A DNA stretch of 64,000 bases. It comes from Diplonema papillatum. Its lineage: Eukaryota > Euglenozoa > Diplonemea > Diplonemida > Diplonemidae. Position 1 is the stretch's first letter, and each line of letters starts with the position of its first letter. The notes under the pieces were generated by a model. That model searched no databases and had not been told where the DNA came from. It was given only the letters and a program-made list of their open reading frames with translations. The position numbers were made by a program, and so were the translations under genes. Below are positions 30,064 through 42,000 of this stretch, piece after piece. The stretch spans positions 62,001 to 126,000 of the forward strand of contig JAPJBO010000258.1 of the NCBI GenBank assembly GCA_030068145.1. The letters run 5' to 3'.

Positions 30064-33000
30064 CCCCTGTTAGTGAGTGGACTATCCAACCCTTCGACAA
30101 TTCTGCTTATCTAGGTTAAGAAGAGCCGACATCGAAGGATCAAAAAGCAACGTCGCTGATGAACGCTTGGCTGCCACAAGCCAGTTATCCCTGTGGTAAT
30201 ATTTCTGTCACCTCCGGCTTCATCCCTTGAACACGAAGCGAGACCAATGGATCGTTAGGCCATGCTTTCAGCCTAAGCCGGGGGCATCCCGGGGCCGCAT
30301 AGCGGGAGGTTTTGCACTCAGGAAGTACCGCGTCCTGCAACGCTTGGCCCATCCCTGGTCGAGGCACGGTCGGAACCCTCTAGCGAGAAATAGCGGATCA
30401 GGGAAGCCGGCGGATTCGAGAAACTTGCTGTCGCGCCAAGTTGTGCACCGCGAGCGGCACCTCCATATCCACGGTGAGCCGCCACTTCGGGTGCAAAGAT
30501 GCCTCGAAAATACGGTGGCGTCAGCAATCGAAAGCATCCTTGATCGCTCCCGCATTCAAGGGTGCGATGCAGGACGTACGAACGCGGCGCTTCTTGTTTT
30601 GGCAAAGAAGCGCGGCATCAGTTGAGTTGGTCCTTCGAGCACAACACCCACCCTGCTCAAAAAACTACGACAAGTTGCCGCCATCATCGGTGGAAGTCGG
30701 TGAAAGACTCCATGTTACCTTTCGATGATGGCAACGAGTCTGTGTCGGAGGATGATATTGAAGACGGACACTTTGAGAGCGATGGAGACAGCGACAACAG
30801 CGACCACCCTAAACGAAGACGTCAAACATGACATCGTTGATGCAGATCCAGATATTCTGTGGCATAACCAGTAGAATCTAACTGACGGCAGGCTCAATTC
30901 CAAGATGAGTAGCGGTCCATTTTTTGCCTCGTCTTTTTCTTTTTTGGTTGCAGAAGAGGCAGATTTTTGGTGCTCCAGGCATGCAGAGACCAAACCGACA
31001 GCCCTGCGCAAGTAGTTGGGTAAAAAGCGAACTTTCACTATAAAAATAATTTTTGGACACCCCTTAGTACGGCAAGACTACGGAAGAAGTACGGAAGAAC
31101 TACGGAAAACTGAAGGGCGGATCACACCATATATACGAAAGAAAGTAGCCATACCCGGAGCCCATACTCTGTCAGAAGTTCCTTCTCAGCCAACGCGATC
31201 GTGCTGAGGATTTCTTCCTTGTGCGCCGCGGGGTCGAGCGCGCCGCAAAGCAGAGGGAAGAGTGTGACGTATCCGACGAAAGAAACGTGCTTCGGCGGTA
31301 CCTTGCCCTGTTTTTTAGCGTTATTTGTGGATTAGAAGGTCGGTATTTTAAAGTCTCCGGTTGACCGTAGAGGCATGGGTATGGCGGGGGGTTGAGAAAA
31401 GTAAGAGAGTGCAACTCGTTTCGGGTGTTGTGTCACTCCGTTGTGAAACCTTGTGAAGTCCCCTAACGCGTTTAGAGGGTGCTTGGGGTTGGGTAGGGTG
31501 TGGTCGTTCTGCTGCGGCGTGAAAAGCCAGGGAGTTTCGACGCTAATCTTCGACTCTTGATTATGTTCACCGGGTCGCGTTCTCGTCAGGAAGATCCCGG
31601 TGCCCGGCTTTTCTTCTGGGTGGTTTCGTGTTGCTCGGTGGCTGTGTGTTACGAGGCACGGAGTAGGGGAGGAAAAAAGGAAAAAACTGGGGGAGAAAAA
31701 AAAAGGAAAAAGGGGGGGAGGGGGACGGGGGGGTGGTTGGAGGGGTTGGGCGACAGAGGTTATGCTTGCGCTGTTCGCATGGAGGCTCGTTGGCTCGAAG
31801 AAGTGGAAGTCGTAGGCTATTGTTCGGTGTTACTCTTACAGGCGTAAGACGAGAAAAAAAAAACTTTTAAAGAAAGTTCCTTGTTTGACTGTTTGTTGTC
31901 CTCCACAGTCGAGGTTCTCTAGCTGCACGAGGCAGCCGTGGATGGTGAAGTTAGGTTCCTTGCTTACTTTCCTTATTCTTTTTCGTAGCCTTGAGCGTGT
32001 GCGATACCGCTGGGTTTCTCTTACATTTTGAGATATGGTGGCGTAGACTTTTGAAGCGCGTTTTCCCTGCGGTCCGTCCGTCGTTGCTGCAGTATGGGCA
32101 TTTGCGTTTTCCGAGGGCTTTCTGCGCCGCCTTCCGTACTGGGCTTGTTGCTAGAGTCATCTCTTTGCAGTGTAGCATGTGTGTACGGAGGCCTTTGGCG
32201 CCTTTGAACTTTTTGCCTGCGTCCGTGGTACTTGCTTTGCAGGCTGGGCATGTCCAAATAAGCGTTCCTTCATGTTGTGTCGTTTCTTCGGATGAGGTCT
32301 CGTCGTCTGAGGTAGGGGTGTCCCCTCGCAGTTCTTCGAGCAGTTCAAGTGTTTGAGTCGGGTCCGTGTCGGTGAGGACTTCTTTCGTGTACAGGAACAT
32401 GTACGTGGCGTTGTCTGAGTACGTAGGTTCCCGGGAGTGTGAAGTACTTTCGTTGTTGTAATGTGTCCAGTTTTGATCTGTGAAAGGGGTGCGGTTACGT
32501 TTGTGGATGGTGTAGTGGCCAGCGTTCTCTCTTCCAGTGTGTGTTACTACAGCTTGGAGTTCGTATTTGTGTTCGTAGTCCGGGATGTTGAGGGTGGGAT
32601 CAGCTGCCACTGGGGTTCGATTTTCGTTTGCGAACTCGTTTCGTCTAAGACACAGTAGTAATGTGTCTTGTGCTGCTCGGATACTGGTTTGCGTTTCTGC
32701 CGTCTTTGTCTTTTTGCACTTGTCACATCTGTAATCTTTGGGGGTGCTTTTCTTGCAGAAACTGTCCAGACATCCTTGAGCGGTGTTGGCCTGTATTGCG
32801 AGGATTGTTATGTTGTAGGGTTGATCTTCTGTTTTGACGTAACCGCAGTTGTTGCAATGGATTGTTGTCGTCTGTAGGTGTATCAATTCGTTGAAGGCGT
32901 CGCTGCAGTTTGGTTGGCACGTGCGGTGTTCTTCGTTTTCGTTCGCTATCGCAGCGAGTAGTTGAAGCAAGGCTTCTTCTAGGTCGTGTTGTTCTCCGTC

Positions 33001-36000
33001 GCCGAGGTGCGTGTCCATGTGCTCGAAGAGTTTTTGGACGACGTTCTGGGTTTTCCTGCCGCTTATCCATTCGTTCACGTCTTGGGTGCATGGTCCTGTT
33101 TGGTGTTCTGGACAGTCGGTGTACTTGCGTACTTGGTTTGACAAGTGCGTCGCTGCTATGAGGTTTAGCGACGCTTGCAGGAAGCAAGAGTTCCTTGTCG
33201 TGTATTTGCGAAGTTGCTGGGGGTGTTTCCGCTTCGTTTTGGCTACTACTGCTGCGGCGATGGTGATGACAGCAACGAGGCTGGCTACTCGTTCCGTGAC
33301 GGATAATACGTGTGGGGGTTGTGATGGAGAGTCAACGGAGGATGGTGATTCGCTCGGTAAGTGGGCTGGGAAGAAGTTTGTTGGTCTGTGTTTGCCGACG
33401 TACTCCGGTTCGTTGATGCGTGGTTTCTGTGCTCTGTGCCGGGCGATGCAGTAACCAAGGAACGGTTTGAGTTGGCTGTGGAGTCGTGGCAGGTTGCAGA
33501 ATTCTTCCGTGAGCCATGCGTTCCAGGGTGCGTTTAGTATCCGTGGGTTGTGGCCTCTGTCGATCATGGAATATACGCTTCTCTGAATTTCTACACGGAG
33601 GTCTTGTAGGTGGTTCGTCTGTCGGATTGCTCGTATCAGCGCGCCCTTGAAGATCCCGCTGGCTTGCGTCTTGGGAGCCGTTGATTTTTTGTTGCGATTC
33701 GTTGTGGGCCCCTTTGGTCTCTGTTGAACTCATCGCGCCCACCCGGCCCCTCCTCGACGGCTGGCCTTGGCTCGGGCCCTGATTCTGATTCTGCTTCTGA
33801 CTCTGAATCTGATTCTAATTTTGATTTTGATTTTGATTTTGACTCTGATTCTGATTCTGATTCTGATTCTGAAGCTGAAGCTGAAGCTGAAGCTGATTCT
33901 GAATCTGGCTCTGAATTTGAATTTGAATCTGATTCGAAATTTGAATCTGATTCTGGTGCTGGTTCTGATTCCGGCTCTTCTGACTGCGAGCTTGGCATTG
34001 GCCCTCGGCCACTGCGCCCAACACGGGTCACACGACTATCGCGTCCTCCCGCCGGCCCTCTTCCCGGCTACTCGCGTCCTTCGCATCTCGGCGTGCCTGT
34101 CGGCGCAAGTGGGAAAGCGAAGCTACCCGATTCCTTTTCGGATTACGAACTCGTGAAAGTGGCTCCCAGCAACAGCCTCCTCGTGTAGAAAAAGACAGGC
34201 GCTTCGTATTGTTTGTGCGCGCCGGTTGATCGGTTTTCCGACTTGTATTTACCCTGTATATATTTCAGGTAAAGAAATGTGATCAACCACCAAAACACGC
34301 TGCTACGTCTTTTTTAGCCTGCACAATACATTGAAGGGCAACCCGCAAGATTGTTAGTACTAAAAGACTAGCTCTGGCCCTCTTTGCTAGAGTTACAGTT
34401 CGAGAGTCTTCGGATGACCTTCGTCGAATGGGTTCTTTTATAGCTAAATACGTACTGGGTGGGGTTGGGGCATGCATGGCTTCTTTCGTGTACACTTTAC
34501 TTGCTTGTTTTGGCACGTCAGGTTCGAAACAATTTTAGAGTTAAGGTTCGCTTGAAATTCCGGGGGTTTAGGGTCTTCGTGTGACCGTTCATGAATGGTT
34601 CTCTTAGAGCAAGAAAGGGCTATGTGGTTACGGGTTGTAAATTTAGTGCACGCTTTCGTTTTGGGTTATGGCTAGCCATGTCCGGGACTGTTTGTGACCG
34701 ACACCAAGTACATTCCTTCGTGGAGTGTAGTCTTGGCCCCCCCACGTTCTACAAGTTGAGCAGGGGTTGCCAATTTTCAGTTAAGTCTTCTCGCAGCTCG
34801 CCGGGATAGGGCGCCCTTCAGTGAAGAAAATGCGTAGTTTTCCTTTCTTTACCATGGATGTTCTGGACTTTCTGGTGCCATAGAAAAACGACAGCATTAT
34901 TGACTTTCAGCGCCTTCTCATGCCTTTCAGTTCTTCTGGCGGTATTTTGAGCTTTTCTTCCTTTGCCGTGGATGGTTCTGGACTTTCTGGCGCCATAAAA
35001 CGACATACGTCGGCCTTTGGAGGACAGCCCGAAACGTCAGCGAACCGCCGCTTGTCGGCGTCCCAATGGTGCGCGAACAACGCGCGGCGGAGCTGTTTGC
35101 GCTCCGTTTCCAGAGCGGCGGCCTGATCGAAGTCGCGGAGATGCACGGCGATGCTGTGCATGGTGTCCGCTAAAAGGATCATCCACGAGTGCAGGTCGAC
35201 GTGAAGCTCTTCTGGAGTGTCGCACCTGCATGGGGTTTTCGAGTTGCTTTGCGAGGAAAAAGTGTGAAAACGGGTTTTTTGCCTGGAGGCTTTTCTTGTT
35301 ATTCTGCAGATGCTTTGGGCTATCTTTGTGTCGATGCTTTCAGTCGTCTTAACCATGGTTAAGTGCGCAAATGGTGTCAGCCGAAGCTGGTTGCTTTGCG
35401 AGGAAGAAATAATACCTCCCCGGGGTTTCCGCTCCAACACCCAAACCTTTAAAGACCCCTGGCCTCATAGGAGTAGCTACGTGTAGACTGATGTAGCATC
35501 CAGCCGAAAACAAGTCGTATTAGTAGTTTGAATTGAAAACTTGATATGCAGCAACAATCTGTGACGATAGAGTGCACAAGCCGCAGCAGACTACCTCTTT
35601 GCACGCGTCGTGTCACGTTTCGGTCGCTTCTTGCCCCGCACTGTTTGTCTCCGGTGCGCTTCACGTCCGATGTTCAGTTTGACGACGAGCTCGAGGAATC
35701 ACCAGATGATTCGGCGCACTTCCTTTTCTCCCTCGCGGGTTGTCCCCGCGGCCGAGATCTCGACTTCTCTATGTTCCTTGCTTTCACCTGCTCGTCTTCG
35801 CGGCTCCGCTTCGGCTGTAGGAATAGTAGTTTGAACTTGATATGCAGCAACAATCTGCGACGACAGACTGCAGAAGCCGCTGCCGACTACCTCTTTGCAC
35901 GCGTTGCGTCATGCTTCGGTCGCTTCTTAGAGAAAGTAGTAGTAGTAGAGAGAGAAGAAATGGTAATCGTGGTAAACTTTCTTTTTGTTCCTTTTACGGC

Positions 36001-39000
36001 TATTCTCTCCTTTTATGCGTCTTTTGCTCTCTATTGCTGGGAATACCGGTATTCCTGGACTTTTGGTGCTGAAGGAAGGGATGAATCCGTTCACTTCACC
36101 CCCCACGTGGCGCTCGTTTAAAAAAAGAAAAATTCAGTCTCAGTAGACCCACCTCAACCCACCCGAATTCTCCTGCTGTAGGCTCGGGTGGTGTGCTCAT
36201 CCTGCCATGCGCTTTGCTCCAGTTCCTACCGTATACTAAGTACTAGTAGGTCTTGCTTTACTTTTCCAGACTGGTTCTTGTAGTAAGCGGTCGGTTTTTT
36301 GAAGTCTTCTCTTCTCCGGGTTTCTATGAAGAAGTTTTCTCTTCTTCATAGAGACCCGCCCCCGGCATCCCGACTGTCCAACCCTGTCGAGAAAGTTTGC
36401 GCCTATTGTGATGAGGTGGTTGACCAGGCCACGAGGCCTTATACGCAACACGGCTACAACACGAGGATGCAGCCCTGCTTTGACAAAGTGAGGGAAGTTG
36501 TCTTCCACGCGTGCAACCAGGACCTGCAAAACAGCGGATCCTGAGAGAACAAGACGAACACAAAACTTCAACCTAATGCCGTAACAGTGGTCGAATTACT
36601 TGACCTAAAAAAGATGCGCGCATTGCAAGGGAAACCAGGCAAGGGTAGAAGAAAAATTGGCGATGCAGCACGTGAGACTCTTTGCAAAAAAAGAGAGAGG
36701 TCGCGAGTAGTATTGCAATATATTGCGAGTTAAAATGGTCTGAATTTCGTAAAGCTGGAATTGTTTCGCAGCGTACAATGGCAACAACCTTGCTAAGCGT
36801 CGGAAACACGACGGAAAGATACCCGCAGTGTCAAGACGTTTGAAGTAGCCGGGAACACGACGGCAACTACATCTGATACGGAAGTCAGGGGCATGATGCT
36901 CAGCATTGTCAGGACGTTTGAAATTGCCGGGAACACGACGGCAACTACATCTGATACGGAAGTCAGGGGCATGATGCTCAGGAGTTGCCAGGAAGTTTCA
37001 AATAGCCGGGAACACGACGGTAACTACATCTGATGCGGAAGTCAGGGGCATGATGCTCAGCATTGCCAGGACGTTCGAAGTAGCCGGGACACTACGGCAA
37101 CTACAGCTGATGCGGAAGCCAGGGGCATGATGCTCAGCATTGTCAGGACGTTTGAAATTGCCGGGAACACGACGGCAACTACATCTGATACGGAAGTCAG
37201 GGGCATGATGCTCAGGAGTTGCCAGGAAGTTTCAAATAGCCGGGAACACGACGGTAACTACATCTGATGCGGAAGTCAGGGGCATGGTGCTCAGCATTGT
37301 CAGGACGTTTGAAATAGCCGGGCACGCGACGGCAACTACATGTGATACGGAAAGTCAGGGGCACGACCGGGAACACGACGGCAACTACAGCTGCTAAAAA
37401 TTAGTAGTTGGCAGCGTACTACATGAAACTTACCAAAGCAGGTGAGTTCCGCTTGTGCGCACAAACAAAAGGAAGCGCCATACTGCATCTCGGGTTGCTC
37501 TTCAACGATTCAGGGGGTTTAGAGAGCCGTAGTGAATTTGGTAAGAAGACACACGAAGTACGTACGGAAAGGCACCGGGATCTTCCTGACGAGCACGCAA
37601 CCCGGTGAACATAATCAAGAGTCGAAGATCAGCGTCGAAGCTTCCTGGCTTCTCACTACCCAATCCCAAACACCCCCTAAACGCGTTAGGGGACTTCACA
37701 AGGTACAACGGAGTGACACATCACCCGAAACGAGCGGCACCCTCACTTTTCTCTCAACCCTCTCAACCTCCATACCCAAGCCTCTGCGAGCCGCGGCTGC
37801 GATGACGCGGCTATTTCAAACGTCCTGGCAATGCTGAGCACGCATCGTGCCTGACTTCCGCGTCTGCTGTAGTTGCCGTAGTGTCCCGGCTACTTCGAAC
37901 GTCCTGGCAATGCTGAGCATCATGCCCTGACTTCCGCGTCTGCTGTAGTTGCCGTAGTGTCCCGGCTACTTCGAACGTCCTGGCAATGCTGAGCATCATG
38001 CCCTGACTTCCGCATCAGCTGTAGTTGCCGTAGTGTCCCGGCTACTTCGAACGTCCTGGCAATGCTGAGCATCATGCCCCTGACTTCCGCATCAGCTGTA
38101 GTTGCCGTAGTGTCCCGGCTACTTCGAACGTCCTGGCAATGCTGAGCATCGTGCCCCTGACTTCCGCATCGTACCAACAATGCATTGTTGACACAAAGAA
38201 AAAGCGGGAAAACGACATTTGCGATGGCCCGCGGGCCGTGCAACGACCAGCGAAGCGGCCGTAGAAAGACAGTTCAAGATGCCTGAAGGCGCTTCTCGGC
38301 AAGAAGAGATCACAGCTTTCCGAGGACTCGCTGCAACACTCTTTGTTCCATGGCGATCAACCACCGAGGAGCCTGCGTGACTGAGATGTCAGCTCAAACC
38401 ACTGAAGAACTCGACCACGGCGTTCAGATACGAAGCGAAGGGTGCGCGGATTGCGCAACGCCACGGGGAAGTGTTGCTTCGCAAGCTCCGTGAAGATGCT
38501 GCGTGACTGAGGTGTCAGCTCTACCCACTGAAGAACTCGACCACGGCGTTCAGATACGAAGCGGCGCGGATTGCGCAACGCCACGGAGAAGTGTTGCTTC
38601 GCAAGCTCCGTGAAGATGCTGCGTGACTGAGGTGTCAGCTCTACCCACTGAAGAACTCGACCACGGCGTTCAGATGTGCGCGGATTTCGCAACGCCACGG
38701 GGAATGTTGCTTCGCAAGCTCCGTGAAGATGCTGCGTGACTGAGGTATCAGCTTAAACTCACTGAAGAAATTGACCACAGCATTCGAGCTACGAAGCGAG
38801 TTGTTCGAGGATTGCGCGACGTCACGGCAGATGCTGCCGTCACCTCTACCCACTGAAATAAATTGACCACGGTGTTCGAGTTGCTGCACAACGTCACGGG
38901 GAAGTGTTGCTTCGTAAGCTCTGTAATACAGACGCTGTGTGACTGAGGTGTCACCTCTACCCACTGAAGAAAGTGACCACGGTGTTCGAGTTGCTGCGCA

Positions 39001-42000
39001 ACGTCACGGGGAAGTGTTGCTTCGCAAGCCCTGTAATACAGACGCTGCGTGACTGAGGTGTCACCTCTACACAAGTTTGCACACCTGGACCTCGGATAGT
39101 CGTCGCGACCCGAAGGGAGCAGGTGATACCCGTTCTTGCCCTTCCACTGGAACGCCGGCAAGTCGGGGGAAGACGAGTCCGCCGCCTGCGTTTTGTTGAG
39201 CCACGCGTGCCAGAGCTTGAGGAACGGCCAGACTTCCACGAGGAACGGCCGGTGGCGCGGGTCGCGGGTTTCTGCGAGGTTCTGCACGGGGAGCAGCAGG
39301 GTGGGTGGGTTCGCGACGGCGGGGTTTTGCGCGACGAACTCGGGCGGGACGCGGCTGCGGGGCTCCGCGGATCTGCTCCCGCGGGATCCACCCGGACGGC
39401 TCCACCTGGGCGAGCCACGAGAGCAGCACGTCCTTCGCGAGCTCCGGGCACCACTTGCCGACGACCAGCTGGTGGAACCCTTTCACGCCAGGACCCCTAT
39501 GCAAATATAAAATACGCGATGCCTTGTGCGCATTCCGACGAAGGCTATAGAGGGGGAACAACTTCAAAGTGGGCATTTTTCATCGATCGCTTGCGCCCGC
39601 ACTACTTCTCAAGATATTTCTTAAGGAGATATATACATATTTTGTGACTTTTTGGCTTCTCTAAAAAATAAGATTTCGTTTGGCAAACAGCGGGAGCACA
39701 CAAGTTTGCACACCTGGACCTCGGATAGTCGTCGAGACCCGAAGGGAGCAGGTGATACCCGTTCTTGCCCTTCCACTGGAACGCCGGCAAGTCGGGGGAA
39801 GACGAGTCCGCCGCCTGCGTTTTGTTGAGCCACGCGTGCCAGAGCTTGAGGAACGGCCAGGCTTCCACGAGGAACGGCCGGTGGCGCGGGTCGCGGGTTT
39901 CCGCGAGGTTCTGCACGGGGAGCAGCAGGGTGGGTGGGTTCGCGACGGCGGGGTTTTGCGCGACGAACTCGGGCGGGACGCGGCTGCGGGGCTCGGCGCC
40001 GCGGATCTGCTCCCGCGGGATCCACCCGGACGGCTCCACCTGGGCGAGCCACGAGAGCAGCACGTCCTTCGCGAGCTCCGGGCACCACTTGCCTACGACC
40101 AGCTGGTGGAACCCTTCGTCCCACAGGAACCCCCGCGGAAACTTCGCCCGCGAGGGCACTGCCGAGAATAGCTCCTTCTCCGCCATCGCGGTGCCGTCGG
40201 AGGCTGCCGCCTCCCCGTACCAGTAACCCATGCCGCCGAGAAGGTTGCTCACTGCGTGGAAAGTTAGTTCGCTTCTCTTCCCGTACACTTCGGCCACCCG
40301 CGCTTCGAACCACTCAGCGTGGGCAGCCAGCTGCCTTGAATACCGGCAGCGGTCGAGAACCTTGGGATCGTCGCCGGGAGAGGCGTCCGCTGGTAACGCG
40401 GAGAGCGTGACGGTCACCTCGAATGAAGTCACGCCCCCTGCCACTTCCTTCCACACGACGAGTTGGTTCGGCGCGGGAGACGTCGGGTGGGCTTGGAAGA
40501 ACGTGTCGAAGTTGATCCTCCACGCCTCCTTCGCGGCCGCCTTTCGGGTCGCGACGCGCCACGGCGCCTCGTCGCGGCTCGCGACGGTGACCACGAAGCG
40601 CCCCGCGGCCTTCGTCTCCCCGTACACGCGGAGGACGCTGCCGCCGCCGGAGGGCTCGGCGACCGTGAAAACGGAGGCGGACTGCTCCAGGGAAAACACA
40701 GGCGCGACCACGATGGGCTGGGCCGGGTCGACGTTGGGCGCCGCGATCCGAGACCCGCGCACGCGTGCCGTCCAGCCGAACGGGGGGTCTTGGCCGGTGG
40801 CGTTCGCTACGTGCTTCACGAACGAAGTCTCGAGGGCCAACCCCCACTTCCGGTCTTCTGTTTTTTTTTGCGTTGCCAATACATGGTTGGTGCTACAAAA
40901 CTAGCTCAAAAACTGTTTTATTCTGCATTTATTCTCGGTGTTGCGTTACCAATGCATCGTTGGTACTGCAAATACCTGAAGATTATAAGAAATAGTTACT
41001 ACATGAAACTTGTCCAAGAAGGTGATTTCCGCTAGCGGGACAAAGAAAAGCGCCACTGAAAGGGACATAAAGACTGTTTCTTGTGCGTGTGCGGGTTCTC
41101 TATAGGTGAGTGGAGATTTTGTGTTGACAATGCATGGTTGGTGCTGACAATAAAATAGATCGGCGGCGTACTATTAGGTTACGAAAGGAAATGGGGGCAA
41201 AGTGAACGAAGTCTCGAGGGCCAACCCCAACTTCCTTCCACACGACGAGTTGGTTCGGCGCGGGAGACGTCGGGTGGGCTTGGAAGAACGTGTCGAAGTT
41301 GATCCTCCACGCCTCCTTCGCGGCCGCCTTTCGGGTCGCGACGCGCCACGGCGCCTCGTCGCGGCTCGCGACGGTGACCACGAAGCGCCCCGCGGCCTTC
41401 GTCTCCCCGTACACGCGGAGGACGCTGCCGCCGCCGGAGGGCTCGGCGACCGTGAAAACGGAGGCGGACTGCTCCAGGGAAAACACAGGCGCGACCACGA
41501 TGGGCTGGGCCGGGTAGGCGTTGGGCGCCGCGATCCGAGACCCGCGCACGCGTGCCGTCCAGCCGAACGGGGGGTCTTGGCCGGTGGCGTTCGATACGTG
41601 CTTCACGAACGAAGTCTCGAGGGCCAACCCCCACTTCCGGTCTTCTGTTTTTTTTTGCGTTGCCAATACATGGTTGGTGCTACAAAACTAGCTCAAAAAC
41701 TGTTTTATTCTGCATTTATTCTCGGTGTTGCGTTACCAATGCATCGTTGGTACTGCAAATACCTGAAGATTATAAGAAATAGTTACTACATGAAACTTGT
41801 CCAAGCAGGTGATTTCCGCTAGCGGGACAAAGAAAAGCGCCACTGAAAGGGACATAAAGACTGTTTCTTGTGCGTGTGCGGGTTCTCTATAGGTGAGTGG
41901 AGATTTTGTGTTGACAATGCATGGTTGGTGCTGACAATAAAATAGATCGGCGGCGTACTATTAGGTTACGAAAGGAAATGGGGGCAAAGTGAACGAAGTC

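Noticed and set aside
33724-34188. Plus-strand Asp/Ser-rich 154-codon ORF
   Set aside because: A microsatellite by-product; the minus strand gives a Ser/Glu-rich frame of similar length, and neither has conserved sequence around it.
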